A stretch of 64,000 bases of DNA, from NCBI GenBank assembly GCA_016125225.1, contig WGME01000013.1:310001-374000 (forward strand), in the 5' to 3' direction. The position numbers and the translations under genes are program-made. The DNA is from a bacterium (lineage in GTDB: Bacteria > Planctomycetota > Planctomycetia > Planctomycetales > Planctomycetaceae). Under the pieces are notes generated by a model, which was not told where the DNA came from, did not search any database, and saw only the letters and a list, made by a program, of their open reading frames with translations. Numbering within the stretch: the stretch's first letter is position 1; each line of letters opens with the position of its first letter. This document shows positions 18,419 to 27,692 of the stretch, in pieces.

Positions 18419-19828
18419 TCAGCCAAACAATGTCTGCAGAGGCGTACCCTCACAGACCCGATAGGGCCGATGTTGTTGATCGAACACTTCTGCATCGGTG
18501 GCGATGCCGAGTGCCTGATGAATGGTCGCGATGAAATCTTCCGGGCTGACCGGGCTCTGCGTGGGATAGGCCCCTTGAGCATCACTGGCCCCATAAACCT
18601 GTCCCCCTTGAATCCCGCCACCGGCGAGGACCACCGACTGGCAGGGGCCCCAATGATCACGCCCCGCCTGGGGATTGATTTTCGGAGTGCGGCCGAATTC
18701 CCCCATCATCGCCACCAGGGTGTTATCAAGTAGCCCGCGCTGCGAGAGGTCTTCGATCAGCGCGGAGTAGCCCCGGTCGAGCGAGGGGAGACAATAGTAT
18801 TCCTGCAGCATCTGACGGCCGGAGATGCCGTTCAGCGATGCTGTGCCGCCGTGGTTATCCCACACATTGGCCACATTGCCATCTTTCGGGCAGACGTAGT
18901 ACCAGACCAAAGTCACCAACCGCACGCCAGCTTCAACCAGCCGCCGAGCTAACAGAAAGGCTTCGCCATATTCGTTGCGGCCGTATCGCTCGCGCATCGA
19001 TACGGATTCTCGCGTGACATCAAACGCCCCTTTGGCTTCGGGAGCGAACAGCATGCGGTAAGCTTGTTCGCGGGCGGAATCCCACCCGGCAATTGATCGC
19101 GGATAACCATGGGCCTGCAACCGGCGTTCTGTCTGTTCGAGAACATTCAGCAACCCCGCACGCGATTGCACGCGGACGGCATCGAGCCCCGTGGGAAGAT
19201 CGAGGCTGTGAGGAGCTGGGCCTTTTACTTCGCCTGGGGCCTGAAATTCAAAGGGATCGTGTCGGGGACCAAGAAACCCGGCATGCGTACCGGTATAAAT
19301 CACGCCATCATGACCGATCGGCCGCGGAATGGTGACCGCCGCTGGCAAGGCTCCGGGAGGGCTGAAGTAAGACACCACCGACCCCAGATTGGGAAAATCG
19401 GAACGGCTGCGCATGTTGCGAGGCACTGCAAGCCCATCCTTGAACCGGCCCGTCAACGTATAGTTGACTCCGACTTCATGAATGTTGCTCGAATGGGAAT
19501 AGGAACGAATGATTGCCAGTTTGTCGGTGACACGAGCAATCTGCGGCAGTTGATCGCAGATGAAGATACCGGGGACGTTCGTCGCCGTCGCACCGAACTG
19601 ACTGCGAATACCATCGGGAGCTTCGATCTTGGGATCAAAGGTTTCCTGCTGCGGTGGTCCACCCCAGAGGTAAACGAGAATGCACGACTTGGCGGACGCA
19701 GTGGGAGAGAGACGACCATCAGCGGTGAGGCGGGGACGCGTTTGCTCGGCCTGAACCAACCGCGGCAAGGTCATCCCGCCCAGCCCGATGGTACCCAGTT
19801 GCAAGAGCGCATCGCGGCGATGAAGCAT
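18419..19828 (-). CDS. DUF1501 family exported protein
   Basis: The N-terminus MLHRRDALLQLGTIGLGGM is a twin-arginine-like export signal, as is usual for DUF1501. The body shows family landmarks: LVYLWGGPPQQETFDPK, IRSYSHSS followed by NIHEVG, MMGEFGRTPKIN, and GRDHWGPCQSVVLAGGGIQGG. The fold is related to alkaline phosphatase/sulfatase enzymes, but activity is not established. In planctomycetes DUF1501 genes usually follow a DUF1549/DUF1553 cytochrome-type gene; no such partner is present here. ATG 19828 is preceded by AGGAAG. Confidence 0.92.
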   Translation of the reverse strand: MLHRRDALLQLGTIGLGGMTLPRLVQAEQTRPRLTADGRLSPTASAKSCILVYLWGGPPQQETFDPKIEAPDGIRSQFGATATNVPGIFICDQLPQIARVTDKLAIIRSYSHSSNIHEVGVNYTLTGRFKDGLAVPRNMRSRSDFPNLGSVVSYFSPPGALPAAVTIPRPIGHDGVIYTGTHAGFLGPRHDPFEFQAPGEVKGPAPHSLDLPTGLDAVRVQSRAGLLNVLEQTERRLQAHGYPRSIAGWDSAREQAYRMLFAPEAKGAFDVTRESVSMRERYGRNEYGEAFLLARRLVEAGVRLVTLVWYYVCPKDGNVANVWDNHGGTASLNGISGRQMLQEYYCLPSLDRGYSALIEDLSQRGLLDNTLVAMMGEFGRTPKINPQAGRDHWGPCQSVVLAGGGIQGGQVYGASDAQGAYPTQSPVSPEDFIATIHQALGIATDAEVFDQQHRPYRVCEGTPLQTLFG

Positions 19829-19949
19829 GACCAGACTTCCTGCCCAGGAGTTTGCGAGCGCCGCAATCAGACGAGGACGCATCGTAACGTGTTGATGCGT
19901 TGCGGGTCAATCAGAATGCTCTGGTTTGGAGCCGATCAACAGCAGGAAA

Positions 19950-20861
19950 TCAGGAAGCCGGAGTGGTCGCGATCTCTGCAAATCGCCGCTTCGTCAATGT
20001 CACTTCGTTGCCTGCTGCGTTGTACTGCACGTCGTCCATGAAGCTCCGCATGAGCATCACGCCGCGACCACAAGGGCGGTCGAGATTTTCGATATCGCGC
20101 GGGTCGGGCAGGGTGCCAGGATCGAACCCTGGGCCTTCATCTCGAACAATGATGGCAGCTGTCACCGAGGATAAAATCAGTTCCACTTCGACCGTTCGTT
20201 CCTTATAGGGCGACTGTTGCAACCGCTGTTCGGCCGTGGTGTAAAACAAGGCGAAGTCGTCTTCTTTCAGGCGGGAACTGACTTCGAGATTGCCGTGGTA
20301 GTAGGCGTTGAGCAGGGCCTCTTCCAACGCCGTCCCGATGCGTAGCCGGGCACTCTTTTCGAGTTGCCAGGCTTCACCGAGTTGCTGTTGCAGATGCTTG
20401 GATAAGGCCATCATGAGCGACAGATCGGTCTCGACGCGGTAGCTTTCCCGCCGGTGTTGCAACCGGTGCATCAACGCCGATTGCGAACGATCTTCGGAGG
20501 CTTGCGACAACACACGGCGGACAGTCGGCAACAGTTCCCGAGCCAGAATTCGCTTCGGCACATAACTAGCCGCCCCCAGCCGCAGGGCCTCCATCGCAAT
20601 TTCTTCGCTGCCTTGGGCGGTCATCAGGATGACAGGAATCTGCGGGAATTTGTTCCGCACGGCGGTCATCAGTTCCAGCCCATTCACCTCGGGCATCTGC
20701 AAATCGGTGACGATGATGTCCGGCGGCTGCTCCGCCACGATCGCGAGGGCTTCGCCCCCATCTTGAGCCACCTGAATCGTCCAGTCGCCTGCATGACCCA
20801 GTAACCCGGCTGCCAGGCGGCGGTCGATGGACGAGTCATCAACGATCAGCACGACAGTCAC
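19950..20861 (-). CDS. Receiver domain fused to RsbW-like anti-sigma-factor kinase domain
   Basis: Residues 1-125 are a CheY-like receiver: an acidic pair in VDDSS, phospho-acceptor Asp in IIVTDLQMP, Thr in LMTAQG, and Lys in VPKR. After a linker, residues about 150-295 form a GHKL ATPase of the RsbW/SpoIIAB type: N-box EEALLNAYYHGN, G1 RDEGPGFDP, and G2 GRGVMLMRSF. The combination implies a phosphorylation-gated serine kinase or anti-sigma factor in a partner-switching pathway. No anti-anti-sigma or sigma factor gene is adjacent. The start is GTG at 20861. It is divergent from the HpaI-family aldolase gene. Confidence 0.88.
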   Translation of the reverse strand: MTVVLIVDDSSIDRRLAAGLLGHAGDWTIQVAQDGGEALAIVAEQPPDIIVTDLQMPEVNGLELMTAVRNKFPQIPVILMTAQGSEEIAMEALRLGAASYVPKRILARELLPTVRRVLSQASEDRSQSALMHRLQHRRESYRVETDLSLMMALSKHLQQQLGEAWQLEKSARLRIGTALEEALLNAYYHGNLEVSSRLKEDDFALFYTTAEQRLQQSPYKERTVEVELILSSVTAAIIVRDEGPGFDPGTLPDPRDIENLDRPCGRGVMLMRSFMDDVQYNAAGNEVTLTKRRFAEIATTPAS

Positions 20862-21071
20862 AGTGAAAACCCTTCCGCAGACAGCGACCCATTTCTATTT
20901 CTCATATTACACCTCAGGACCACCTCGGATGCGAGGTTTCGGTAAATTTTTGCCTCCGACCCGGTGAGTTCACCGTTGCTGCCCAACCGAGTCCGGGAAT
21001 GTTATGCTGACTGGTCCAAGATTTGTTCACTGCTCTCCCAGCCCACCCCAAACTCCGCAAGGACAGGTTCC

Positions 21072-21860
21072 ATGGTTCGGACATACAAGCAACGCCTCGA
21101 TGCCGGTGAACTCGTGCTTTCCATCGCCGTCGGACGGGTGCTGCATCACAACCATCTGCAGATGATCGGCATGGCCGGGGCGTTTCATGGCGTGTGGCTC
21201 GATATGGAACACGTCGGCCTGACGACGGAACAGCTCGAAGTCGCCACGCTCGCCTGCCGGGCCACCGGGATGGATTCCTTCTGCCGCGTCGCACCGACCG
21301 ACTATGCCACCGTGACGCGTTGCCTCGAAGCCGGGGCAGGGGGGGTGATGGCTGCTCAGATCTTCACCGCCGCTCAAGCCGAACAGTTCGTGCAATGGGC
21401 GAAGTTCGCTCCCCGCGGTCAACGGGGCCTCAACACCGGTGGCGTCGATGCCGGCTTCACCACGATGAAAGCCGCCGACTTCACAAAGAAGGCGAATGAA
21501 GAAACTTTCGTGCTCATTCAAATTGAAACCCTGCAAGCGGTGGAAGAATGCGAAGCCATCGCCGCGATTGAGGGTGTCGATGCCTTGTTCATCGGCCCGG
21601 CCGACTTGAGCCAAAGCCTGGGCGTGACCGGGCAGTTCTTCCATGAGAAGTGCCTCGCTGCGATCGATAAAGTGGCGGCGGCCTGCAAGCAGCATGGCAA
21701 ACATCTCGCCGCCGTCGCGTTCAATCCGGAACACGCCCAGATGCTCTACGACAAAGGCTGCCGGTTCATCTCGCCCACCACCGATGTCCGCGTGGTCCAG
21801 GCGGGTCTCCAAAGTGTCCAACGCGAGTTCGCGACGATGTTCGAGCAGGGCAAGAAATAG
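21072..21860 (+). CDS. HpaI/HpcH-family aldolase
   Basis: A 262-residue class II pyruvate-type aldolase (HpaI/citrate-lyase-beta-like TIM barrel). Landmarks are VWLDMEHVGLT, a Gly-rich AGAGGVMAAQI segment, LIQIET with a metal-ligand Glu, and FIGPADLSQSLG with the second metal-ligand Asp. Such enzymes split or form 2-keto-3-deoxy acids (for example hydroxyheptanedioate or rhamnonate intermediates); the substrate cannot be told. ATG 21072 follows AAGGACAGG. It is flanked by a divergent regulator and an unrelated small gene. Confidence 0.9.
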   Translation: MVRTYKQRLDAGELVLSIAVGRVLHHNHLQMIGMAGAFHGVWLDMEHVGLTTEQLEVATLACRATGMDSFCRVAPTDYATVTRCLEAGAGGVMAAQIFTAAQAEQFVQWAKFAPRGQRGLNTGGVDAGFTTMKAADFTKKANEETFVLIQIETLQAVEECEAIAAIEGVDALFIGPADLSQSLGVTGQFFHEKCLAAIDKVAAACKQHGKHLAAVAFNPEHAQMLYDKGCRFISPTTDVRVVQAGLQSVQREFATMFEQGKK

Positions 21861-21923
21861 ACAGTTTTCAACTACCAAATCCTATTCATGGAATTTGCGC
21901 ACACTCATCCAGCGGACTGACCC

Positions 21924-22391
21924 ATGAATCTTTGGGAATGGATTTTTGGGCCACCAATCTTGAGGATTGATCACCAGATCTTAGGCGATATTTATTCGGA
22001 TGATCGCGGACGCGTTTGGCATGCCGACGAGGTACAAACCATAGGCTGTCGAGGCCGACCATCATTGCTCATCTACGGCGACAAACATGGCCCATTTCCC
22101 GTATGCGTGGAAACTTATCAGCAGATCTATTCTGGGTGGTCGAGGATTGAACCAACGATTTCCCAAGAGATTCTGCAGTTGAACCACAATTATGTTGGCG
22201 AGAATGCTAGTGAAGCCATTCAGAGCCCTGAACTTGTGTGGTCTTCAACCGAACTGTTGGGTATCGGAGTAGAAGCCGACGGATGCTTTGACCTGACCTA
22301 TCGATTTGACTGGCAGAAAAAGAGTGATGGCCATGAAATTACAATGGTGTTCAAAGAGTGGGAATTTCAAAGCTATTACATAGATGGCTAA
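21924..22391 (+). CDS. Hypothetical protein, AT-richer than neighbours
   Basis: A 155-residue soluble protein with many Trp, Tyr and acidic residues (for example GDKHGPFPVCVETY, and DWQKKSDGHEITMVFKEWEF near the end). No signal peptide, membrane helix or recognised family. The amino-acid make-up resembles small DUF or immunity-type proteins, but that is only an impression. The coding sequence is noticeably richer in A and T than its neighbours, which hints at later acquisition. It lies 63 bases after the aldolase gene. Confidence 0.6.
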   Translation: MNLWEWIFGPPILRIDHQILGDIYSDDRGRVWHADEVQTIGCRGRPSLLIYGDKHGPFPVCVETYQQIYSGWSRIEPTISQEILQLNHNYVGENASEAIQSPELVWSSTELLGIGVEADGCFDLTYRFDWQKKSDGHEITMVFKEWEFQSYYIDG

Positions 22392-22477
22392 TCATCCCAA
22401 GAGGATGGCCATCGACAACTCCTTTAAGATAGAACCTGCATCGGCACCTTCGTCTAACAAGTGACCGGGCCACGGCC

Positions 22478-22963
22478 ATGCGACTCGGCATCCTCTCCGA
22501 TACTCACAATGAGCTGCGGCGGACCCGCGTTGCCGTGCAGATGCTGCAGGACGCCGGAGCCGAGGCCCTCATCCATTGTGGCGATCTGGCGAGTGCCCCC
22601 ATTGTCGCCGCCTGTTCGGTGCTGCCCTTCTGGTTCGTCTTTGGCAACCATGATGTGAGAGTCGCTGACGAACTGCGTCAGGCGGCGATCGAATACCGGG
22701 CGACCTGCCTCGAACTGGGATGCGTCATCGAACTCGCCGGGCGACGCATCGGCGTCGCCCACGGCCATTCGTCCGACATCACCCGGGTCCGCAACGCACA
22801 ACCCGACTTCCTGTTGAGCGGCCATACCCACGTGGCCAGCGATGTCATCCAGAACAACATCCGCCGCATCAACCCCGGGGCATTACAACGTGCGAGTGAA
22901 TACACCGTAGCGGTCCTTGATTTGGCCACAGAAATTCTCACAAGCCTGACAGTTGCACGGTAG
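22478..22963 (+). CDS. YfcE/MJ0936-type metallophosphoesterase
   Basis: A 161-residue calcineurin-like phosphoesterase with the standard metal-binding motifs: D-x-H in ILSDTHNE, GD in HCGDLAS, GNHD in VFGNHDVR, GH in VAHGHSS, and GHTH in LSGHTHVAS. Members hydrolyse phosphodiesters in vitro; the cellular substrate is often unknown. ATG 22478 begins exactly at the conserved first strand. It lies 80 bases before the helicase gene on the same strand. Confidence 0.9.
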   Translation: MRLGILSDTHNELRRTRVAVQMLQDAGAEALIHCGDLASAPIVAACSVLPFWFVFGNHDVRVADELRQAAIEYRATCLELGCVIELAGRRIGVAHGHSSDITRVRNAQPDFLLSGHTHVASDVIQNNIRRINPGALQRASEYTVAVLDLATEILTSLTVAR

Positions 22964-23043
22964 GTTTGACCAGACCGAACAAGATCGCTACCCTGACTGA
23001 CTTGAAAATGTGAGCGTTGGTTGTTCTTCGATCGTGGTTGCTA

Positions 23044-24279
23044 ATGGAAGTTGTTGAACAGGGTTTTGAGAGTTTTGGTCTCAGCGATGAGACTCTGGAA
23101 GGCCTGAAACGTGCGGGATTTAAGCATCCCAGCCCCATTCAGGCCGAGTTCATTCCGCTCGCATTGACGGGGCAGGATGCCATCGGCCAGGCCCGCACGG
23201 GCACGGGGAAAACGGCCTCATTCGTGATTCCCATTCTGGAGCGCATTGATCTTGATGCTCCAGAAACTCAGGCTCTGGTCCTCACTCCGACGCGTGAACT
23301 GAGCCAGCAGGTTTCCGATGAAGCCCGGCGACTTGCGGTGCATCACGAAGTCACGACGGCCTGTCTCGTCGGCGGAAAACCGCTTGGCCCGCAACTGCAG
23401 CAACTCAAACGCGGGGCACAGATTGTCATCGGTACTCCGGGGCGGGTGATCGACCTGCTGCAACGCCGGGCATTGAATCTGAAAGATTTGCTGATTGTCG
23501 TCATGGATGAAGCCGACCGGATGCTCGACATCGGCTTCCGTCCCGATATCGAACGCATCCTGCGTTCATGTCCCACGGAACGGCAGACCTTGTTGCTCTC
23601 GGCGACATTGCCTCCGCCTGTGGAACGGCTCGCGCAGAAGTACATGAACAATCCCACGCGGATTGATATGTCATCGCAGACGGTCGGGCAGAGCACGATC
23701 GATCAATATGTCATCAGTGTCGACCCGGAACGCAAACTGCGGGTGCTGGTGCAGCTGCTGATTCAGGAAAAACCGCAGCAGGCGATCGTCTTCACCCGCA
23801 CTCGCCGTGGCGCGGAAGATGTCTTCCGCCATTTCGATGGCCGTTTGCCCGGCGTCGCCTACATTCACGGTGAGTTGCAACAGCGCCATCGTGATCGCGT
23901 GATGAAGCAGTTCCGTGAAGGCCGCATTCGCCTCCTGGTGGCAACCGATGTGATGGGCCGTGGCATTGATGTCAGCGGCATTTCTCACATCATCAATTAT
24001 GATGTGCCGGAGGACTGCGACGACTATGTGCATCGTGTCGGGCGGACCGGGCGGCTGTCGTCGACGGAAGCCAAGGGGGTCGCCTTCACCTTTATCTGTC
24101 GCGATGAAGGGGAACAGCTAACGAACATCGAGAAGCGGATTAACCGCATGCTCGACAGCTATCCGCTGAAAGGCGTGGAATCTCATGCTCCGCGGCCGAA
24201 GAAGAAGCATGTGAAGGATTCGCCGGACGCCATTCCGATCGACCATTCGATTGATGAAGACGCTTGGACCGTGGTCTGA
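23044..24279 (+). CDS. DEAD-box RNA helicase
   Basis: A 411-residue DEAD-box helicase of the RhlE/DeaD group. Motifs in order: Q-motif (GFKHPSPIQ), GTGKT, PTREL, TPGR, DEAD in VVMDEADRML, SAT, the ARGxD-type motif here as GRGID, and HRVGRTGR. These enzymes remodel RNA in ribosome assembly or mRNA decay. The short, basic C-terminal tail (HAPRPKKKH) is the only extension. ATG 23044 is chosen because upstream in-frame codons (GTG 23017) lack conserved sequence. Confidence 0.95.
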   Translation: MEVVEQGFESFGLSDETLEGLKRAGFKHPSPIQAEFIPLALTGQDAIGQARTGTGKTASFVIPILERIDLDAPETQALVLTPTRELSQQVSDEARRLAVHHEVTTACLVGGKPLGPQLQQLKRGAQIVIGTPGRVIDLLQRRALNLKDLLIVVMDEADRMLDIGFRPDIERILRSCPTERQTLLLSATLPPPVERLAQKYMNNPTRIDMSSQTVGQSTIDQYVISVDPERKLRVLVQLLIQEKPQQAIVFTRTRRGAEDVFRHFDGRLPGVAYIHGELQQRHRDRVMKQFREGRIRLLVATDVMGRGIDVSGISHIINYDVPEDCDDYVHRVGRTGRLSSTEAKGVAFTFICRDEGEQLTNIEKRINRMLDSYPLKGVESHAPRPKKKHVKDSPDAIPIDHSIDEDAWTVV

Positions 24280-24499
24280 CCGTTCAAAATGCGTCTCCGT
24301 TAGCTCGTTGCTAACTTCCGTCATGACTTGAGGTTCGGGCTCAATCGCTGGAGTCCGGACCGATTTTTTTCATCCGGTCTAATGGCCGTGACGTTCTCTC
24401 AGGTAGTAACCGAGGGAACGAATTCATCGCACCCGATTGATGACGCTCTCAATCTTGTTCCCTCGGCTGGTGGTGAGCGGACGTATTGAGGGCCACGTG

Positions 24500-24850
24500 A
24501 TGTTTGCGAAAACTTCAAAGCCGACCCTGCAACGATTTCCCCGCATCTGGAACTGGATGCTACTGATCGTGGGGGTGTCGGTCATGTCTGTCTCGGTTGG
24601 GCAATGGATTGTCATGCAACGACGCGGCGGCGAAGATCCGACGCAAGAGCTGGTGTTACTGGTGAGTGCCATTGGTGGCGGCGGAGTCGCGGTCACGGGT
24701 TTCTCACTCATCGCCGCAACCACACCGGAACATAATCAACACGGAATGACCGAGAGCGGTCGAAACCCCCGTCTGCAATGCTCGGGCTGTGATACCTGGA
24801 ACCGCGAGATGGCCCGTTTCTGCGACCAGTGCGGAAACAAGCTGGGGTGA
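24500..24850 (+). CDS. Membrane protein with C-terminal zinc ribbon
   Basis: Two hydrophobic helices (about residues 20-40 and 55-77) are followed by a polar linker and a C-terminal zinc-ribbon, CSGCDTWNREMARFCDQCG (two CxxC pairs). Function unknown; such two-helix plus zinc-ribbon proteins are common uncharacterised small proteins. ATG 24500 has GAGGG eight bases upstream; an in-frame ATG at 24440 would add 20 residues. A strong terminator follows. Confidence 0.6.
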   Translation: MFAKTSKPTLQRFPRIWNWMLLIVGVSVMSVSVGQWIVMQRRGGEDPTQELVLLVSAIGGGGVAVTGFSLIAATTPEHNQHGMTESGRNPRLQCSGCDTWNREMARFCDQCGNKLG

Positions 24851-24855
24851 AGTAA

Positions 24856-24884
24856 CACAGCCCGGTTGTAGAAACCGGGCTGTG
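24856..24884. terminator. Bidirectional terminator between convergent genes
   Basis: A perfect 12-base stem (CACAGCCCGGTT paired to AACCGGGCTGTG) and five-base loop lie six bases after the zinc-ribbon gene stop. It also lies just past the M16 protease stop on the other strand. Confidence 0.8.
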
Positions 24885-24917
24885 CTGAGTTCATACCAAG
24901 AGACATCGGGCGAGCCG

Positions 24918-27692
24918 TTATTTGGCAGGCGGTGTTGTCCCCTCGGCCTGAGCCTTGGCGAAATCTCCGGCGACAGCGATGAAGAGTCGGTCAGGGATGA
25001 TGTACTTGCGGAAGCTTTCCACAACATCAGCTGTCGACAACTTCTGAATCGCAGCTTCCTGCTCGGCATAGAATTTCATCGTGCGGCCGGTGTAGAGCGT
25101 CTCTTCCAGCAGGCGAGCGAGTGCCGGGTCTTCAGTTCGCGACACGGCCTGATTCTGCAGGAAACCCTGGCGGGCTGCATCGAGTTCGGCCTCGGTAACG
25201 CCATCTTTCAGAAGTCGTGTCAGCTCTTCCTGAATGGCAGCGACCACCTTGTCGATATTGCCTGGATTGGTGATGGCATACAATGACAATGAAGCACGTT
25301 CATCCAGCGACAAGGCCCGGAACACCGAGCCCACGCCGTATGACAACCCCTCTTGCTGACGAACGCGATCTCCCAGACGCGAAGAGAGCGCCCCGGCACC
25401 AAAGATGTAGTTGCCGATGAGCAACGCCGGGTAATCGGGATTCTGATCGCTCATGGCGACCACTTCACCGCCGAAGTAAAACGCATTGGCCTTGTCGGGC
25501 GTTTCAATGCGGACGAGGCGTTGCTCGGGAACCTGCAGGTGCGCTTCGCGGGGAATGCGGGCATACTTCTGCTTGGCTTCCCATCCGCCGAGCATCCCTT
25601 CCAATTGCTTGAAGGTCTCTTCTGGATCAAAATCGCCTACGATGACCACTTGGCCCGCTTGTGACCCCAGAAACTCGGCATAGAGTTTCTTGATCGAGGC
25701 CACATCCAGTTCTTCGACCTGCTTCAATTCTTCCTGGACGGTAGGAATGTAGCGAACGTCGGTCGATGGATACGGACTCAAAGTACGTTGCACCAGGCGC
25801 ACGGCTAGTGACTGCGGGTCAGTCAGTCCCTGTTCGAGATCCGAGCGTAATTGCCGTCGAAGGATTTCGAGTTCACTCTTGGGCAAGGTCGGTTCACGCA
25901 ACACTTGCTGCAACAGGCTTAAGGCCGTGGACAGCTTGTCACGCTTTGTCTGAATGACAAAGGTTGCTTCCCCGGTTCCTCCGGATGAACGGAGAACCGC
26001 GAGATTTTGATCGAGTTGATCCTGCAGTTGCTGCCGGGTGAGTTGTTTGGTCCCCCGGGTCATCAGAATGGGCAGCAGTTCGGCCGCTTTGGTGAGGCCC
26101 GTCAACGAAGCCCCGGTTCCATACCGCAACGTAACGCGGCAGACGACCGATTCCCCACGGGTTTTCTTGGGCAGAAATGCAACCTGAATGCCATCAATGG
26201 CACGCCGCTCGGTTCGAGCATCGATATTCTCGGGAGAGACGTCAAATGCCTCACCCCTGGCGGCCACTTCGCGGCCCTTGTAATCCCCAATCATTTCCGC
26301 CAGTTCAGGGGTTGCCGGAATGGTGGTTCGCTGGGGTTGTTCAGTGGGAATGTATAAACCCACCGTACGGTTACTGGGTTGAAGGTAGGCCCGAGCCACG
26401 CGGTTCACATCGTCCACGGTGACTTTTTCGAGTCGGTCTCGATACAGAAAGTAGAGTCGCCAGTCGCCCTGTGCGGCCCACTCACTCAGTTCGACCGCCA
26501 ACTCTGCGGTATCAGCGGCGGAGAGTTCCCGCTGCTTCAGCAGGCGTTGCCGCGCGCGATCAACTTCCTCCTCCGTGACGCCGCGATCCACGACCAAGTC
26601 GAGTGTGTCTAGCATAGTGTCGAGGACCGCTTCCGGAGAATTTCCCGTGGCCACTTCCGCCATCAATCGCATGGCACCCGGATCATGCCAGGCAAAGGCG
26701 GCTCCCGAGACATCGGCGGCTTTTTTCTGTTCGACCAGGGCTTTGTACAATCGCCCGGAGGGCTGCTGTGTCAGAATCGACTCAAGGACATCAACGGCGG
26801 CAAAATCGGGACTGGCTCCCGAAGGAATGTGGTAGACGGCCCCCACGACAGCGACATCGCCCACGCGGCGGAGTGTGACCATCCGCTCGCCGTCTTGGGG
26901 TGGCTCTTCGGTATAAGTCGCCTCCAGAACCCGCTCGGGCTTGGGAATGACGCCGAAATATTGCTCGGCGAAGCCCAAAGCCTTCTGCTCGTCGAACCGT
27001 CCCGCAATCACCAGCATGGCGTTATCAGGCTGATAATGCTTGCGATAAAATCGCTGCAAATTTTCGATGGGGACCCGCTCGATATCGGCGCGATTCCCGA
27101 TGGTCGACTTGCCATAGTTATGCCACTCGAAGGCCGTGGCCATCATGCGTTGGGCCAATACAGATCCCGGTGAGTTTTCACCGCGTTCGAACTCGTTACG
27201 GACCACCGTCATTTCCGAGATCAGGTCTTCGCCTTTGACGTAGCTGTTCACCATGCGGTCGGCTTCCAGCTTGATGGCAAATTCCAGGTTGGCGTCGTTG
27301 GCAGGCAGGGTTTCGTAATAATTCGTGCGGTCGACCCAGGTGGTACCGTTGTAGTCGGCACCGCGTGACTGCAATTCCTTGGGAATCTTCGGATGCGTGG
27401 GCGTGCCCTTGAACAGCATGTGTTCAAGCAAGTGGGCCATCCCCGCTTCACCATAGCCTTCATGCCGTGAGCCAACGAACACCGTGAGATTCACGGTGAC
27501 CGTGGGTTTGGAATCGTCGGGAAAGAGCAGCACCTTCAACCCATTGGACAACCGATATTCATGGATGCCTTCGATACTGGTGATGGTCATGGGCGAGGCG
27601 GTCTCCGCTCCGTGAAGTACGCTGACTGCAAGTAGAAGGTATGTCGCCGCAGGCAACCAGAGGGCTGCGGCTATCCTGGCAAACCCAAGCAT
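24918..27692 (-). CDS. Secreted M16 family zinc metalloprotease
   Basis: A 924-residue pitrilysin-family protease with a signal peptide (cleavage near HGA, residue 28). The inverted zinc motif HxxEH is at His87, Glu90, His91, with the third ligand Glu about 75 residues later in EFAIKLEADRM. Two M16 repeats follow in tandem; the second (from about residue 500) lacks HxxEH and serves as the non-catalytic half, as usual for the family. Such periplasmic enzymes degrade peptides. ATG 27692 has AAGGAG eight bases upstream; the open frame before it is not conserved in appearance. Confidence 0.93.
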   Translation of the reverse strand: MLGFARIAAALWLPAATYLLLAVSVLHGAETASPMTITSIEGIHEYRLSNGLKVLLFPDDSKPTVTVNLTVFVGSRHEGYGEAGMAHLLEHMLFKGTPTHPKIPKELQSRGADYNGTTWVDRTNYYETLPANDANLEFAIKLEADRMVNSYVKGEDLISEMTVVRNEFERGENSPGSVLAQRMMATAFEWHNYGKSTIGNRADIERVPIENLQRFYRKHYQPDNAMLVIAGRFDEQKALGFAEQYFGVIPKPERVLEATYTEEPPQDGERMVTLRRVGDVAVVGAVYHIPSGASPDFAAVDVLESILTQQPSGRLYKALVEQKKAADVSGAAFAWHDPGAMRLMAEVATGNSPEAVLDTMLDTLDLVVDRGVTEEEVDRARQRLLKQRELSAADTAELAVELSEWAAQGDWRLYFLYRDRLEKVTVDDVNRVARAYLQPSNRTVGLYIPTEQPQRTTIPATPELAEMIGDYKGREVAARGEAFDVSPENIDARTERRAIDGIQVAFLPKKTRGESVVCRVTLRYGTGASLTGLTKAAELLPILMTRGTKQLTRQQLQDQLDQNLAVLRSSGGTGEATFVIQTKRDKLSTALSLLQQVLREPTLPKSELEILRRQLRSDLEQGLTDPQSLAVRLVQRTLSPYPSTDVRYIPTVQEELKQVEELDVASIKKLYAEFLGSQAGQVVIVGDFDPEETFKQLEGMLGGWEAKQKYARIPREAHLQVPEQRLVRIETPDKANAFYFGGEVVAMSDQNPDYPALLIGNYIFGAGALSSRLGDRVRQQEGLSYGVGSVFRALSLDERASLSLYAITNPGNIDKVVAAIQEELTRLLKDGVTEAELDAARQGFLQNQAVSRTEDPALARLLEETLYTGRTMKFYAEQEAAIQKLSTADVVESFRKYIIPDRLFIAVAGDFAKAQAEGTTPPAK

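Noticed and set aside
24340-24380. GACCG ... CGGTC inverted repeat around a run of T after the helicase gene
   Set aside because: The T-run is inside the loop, not after the stem, so it does not make a standard terminator.
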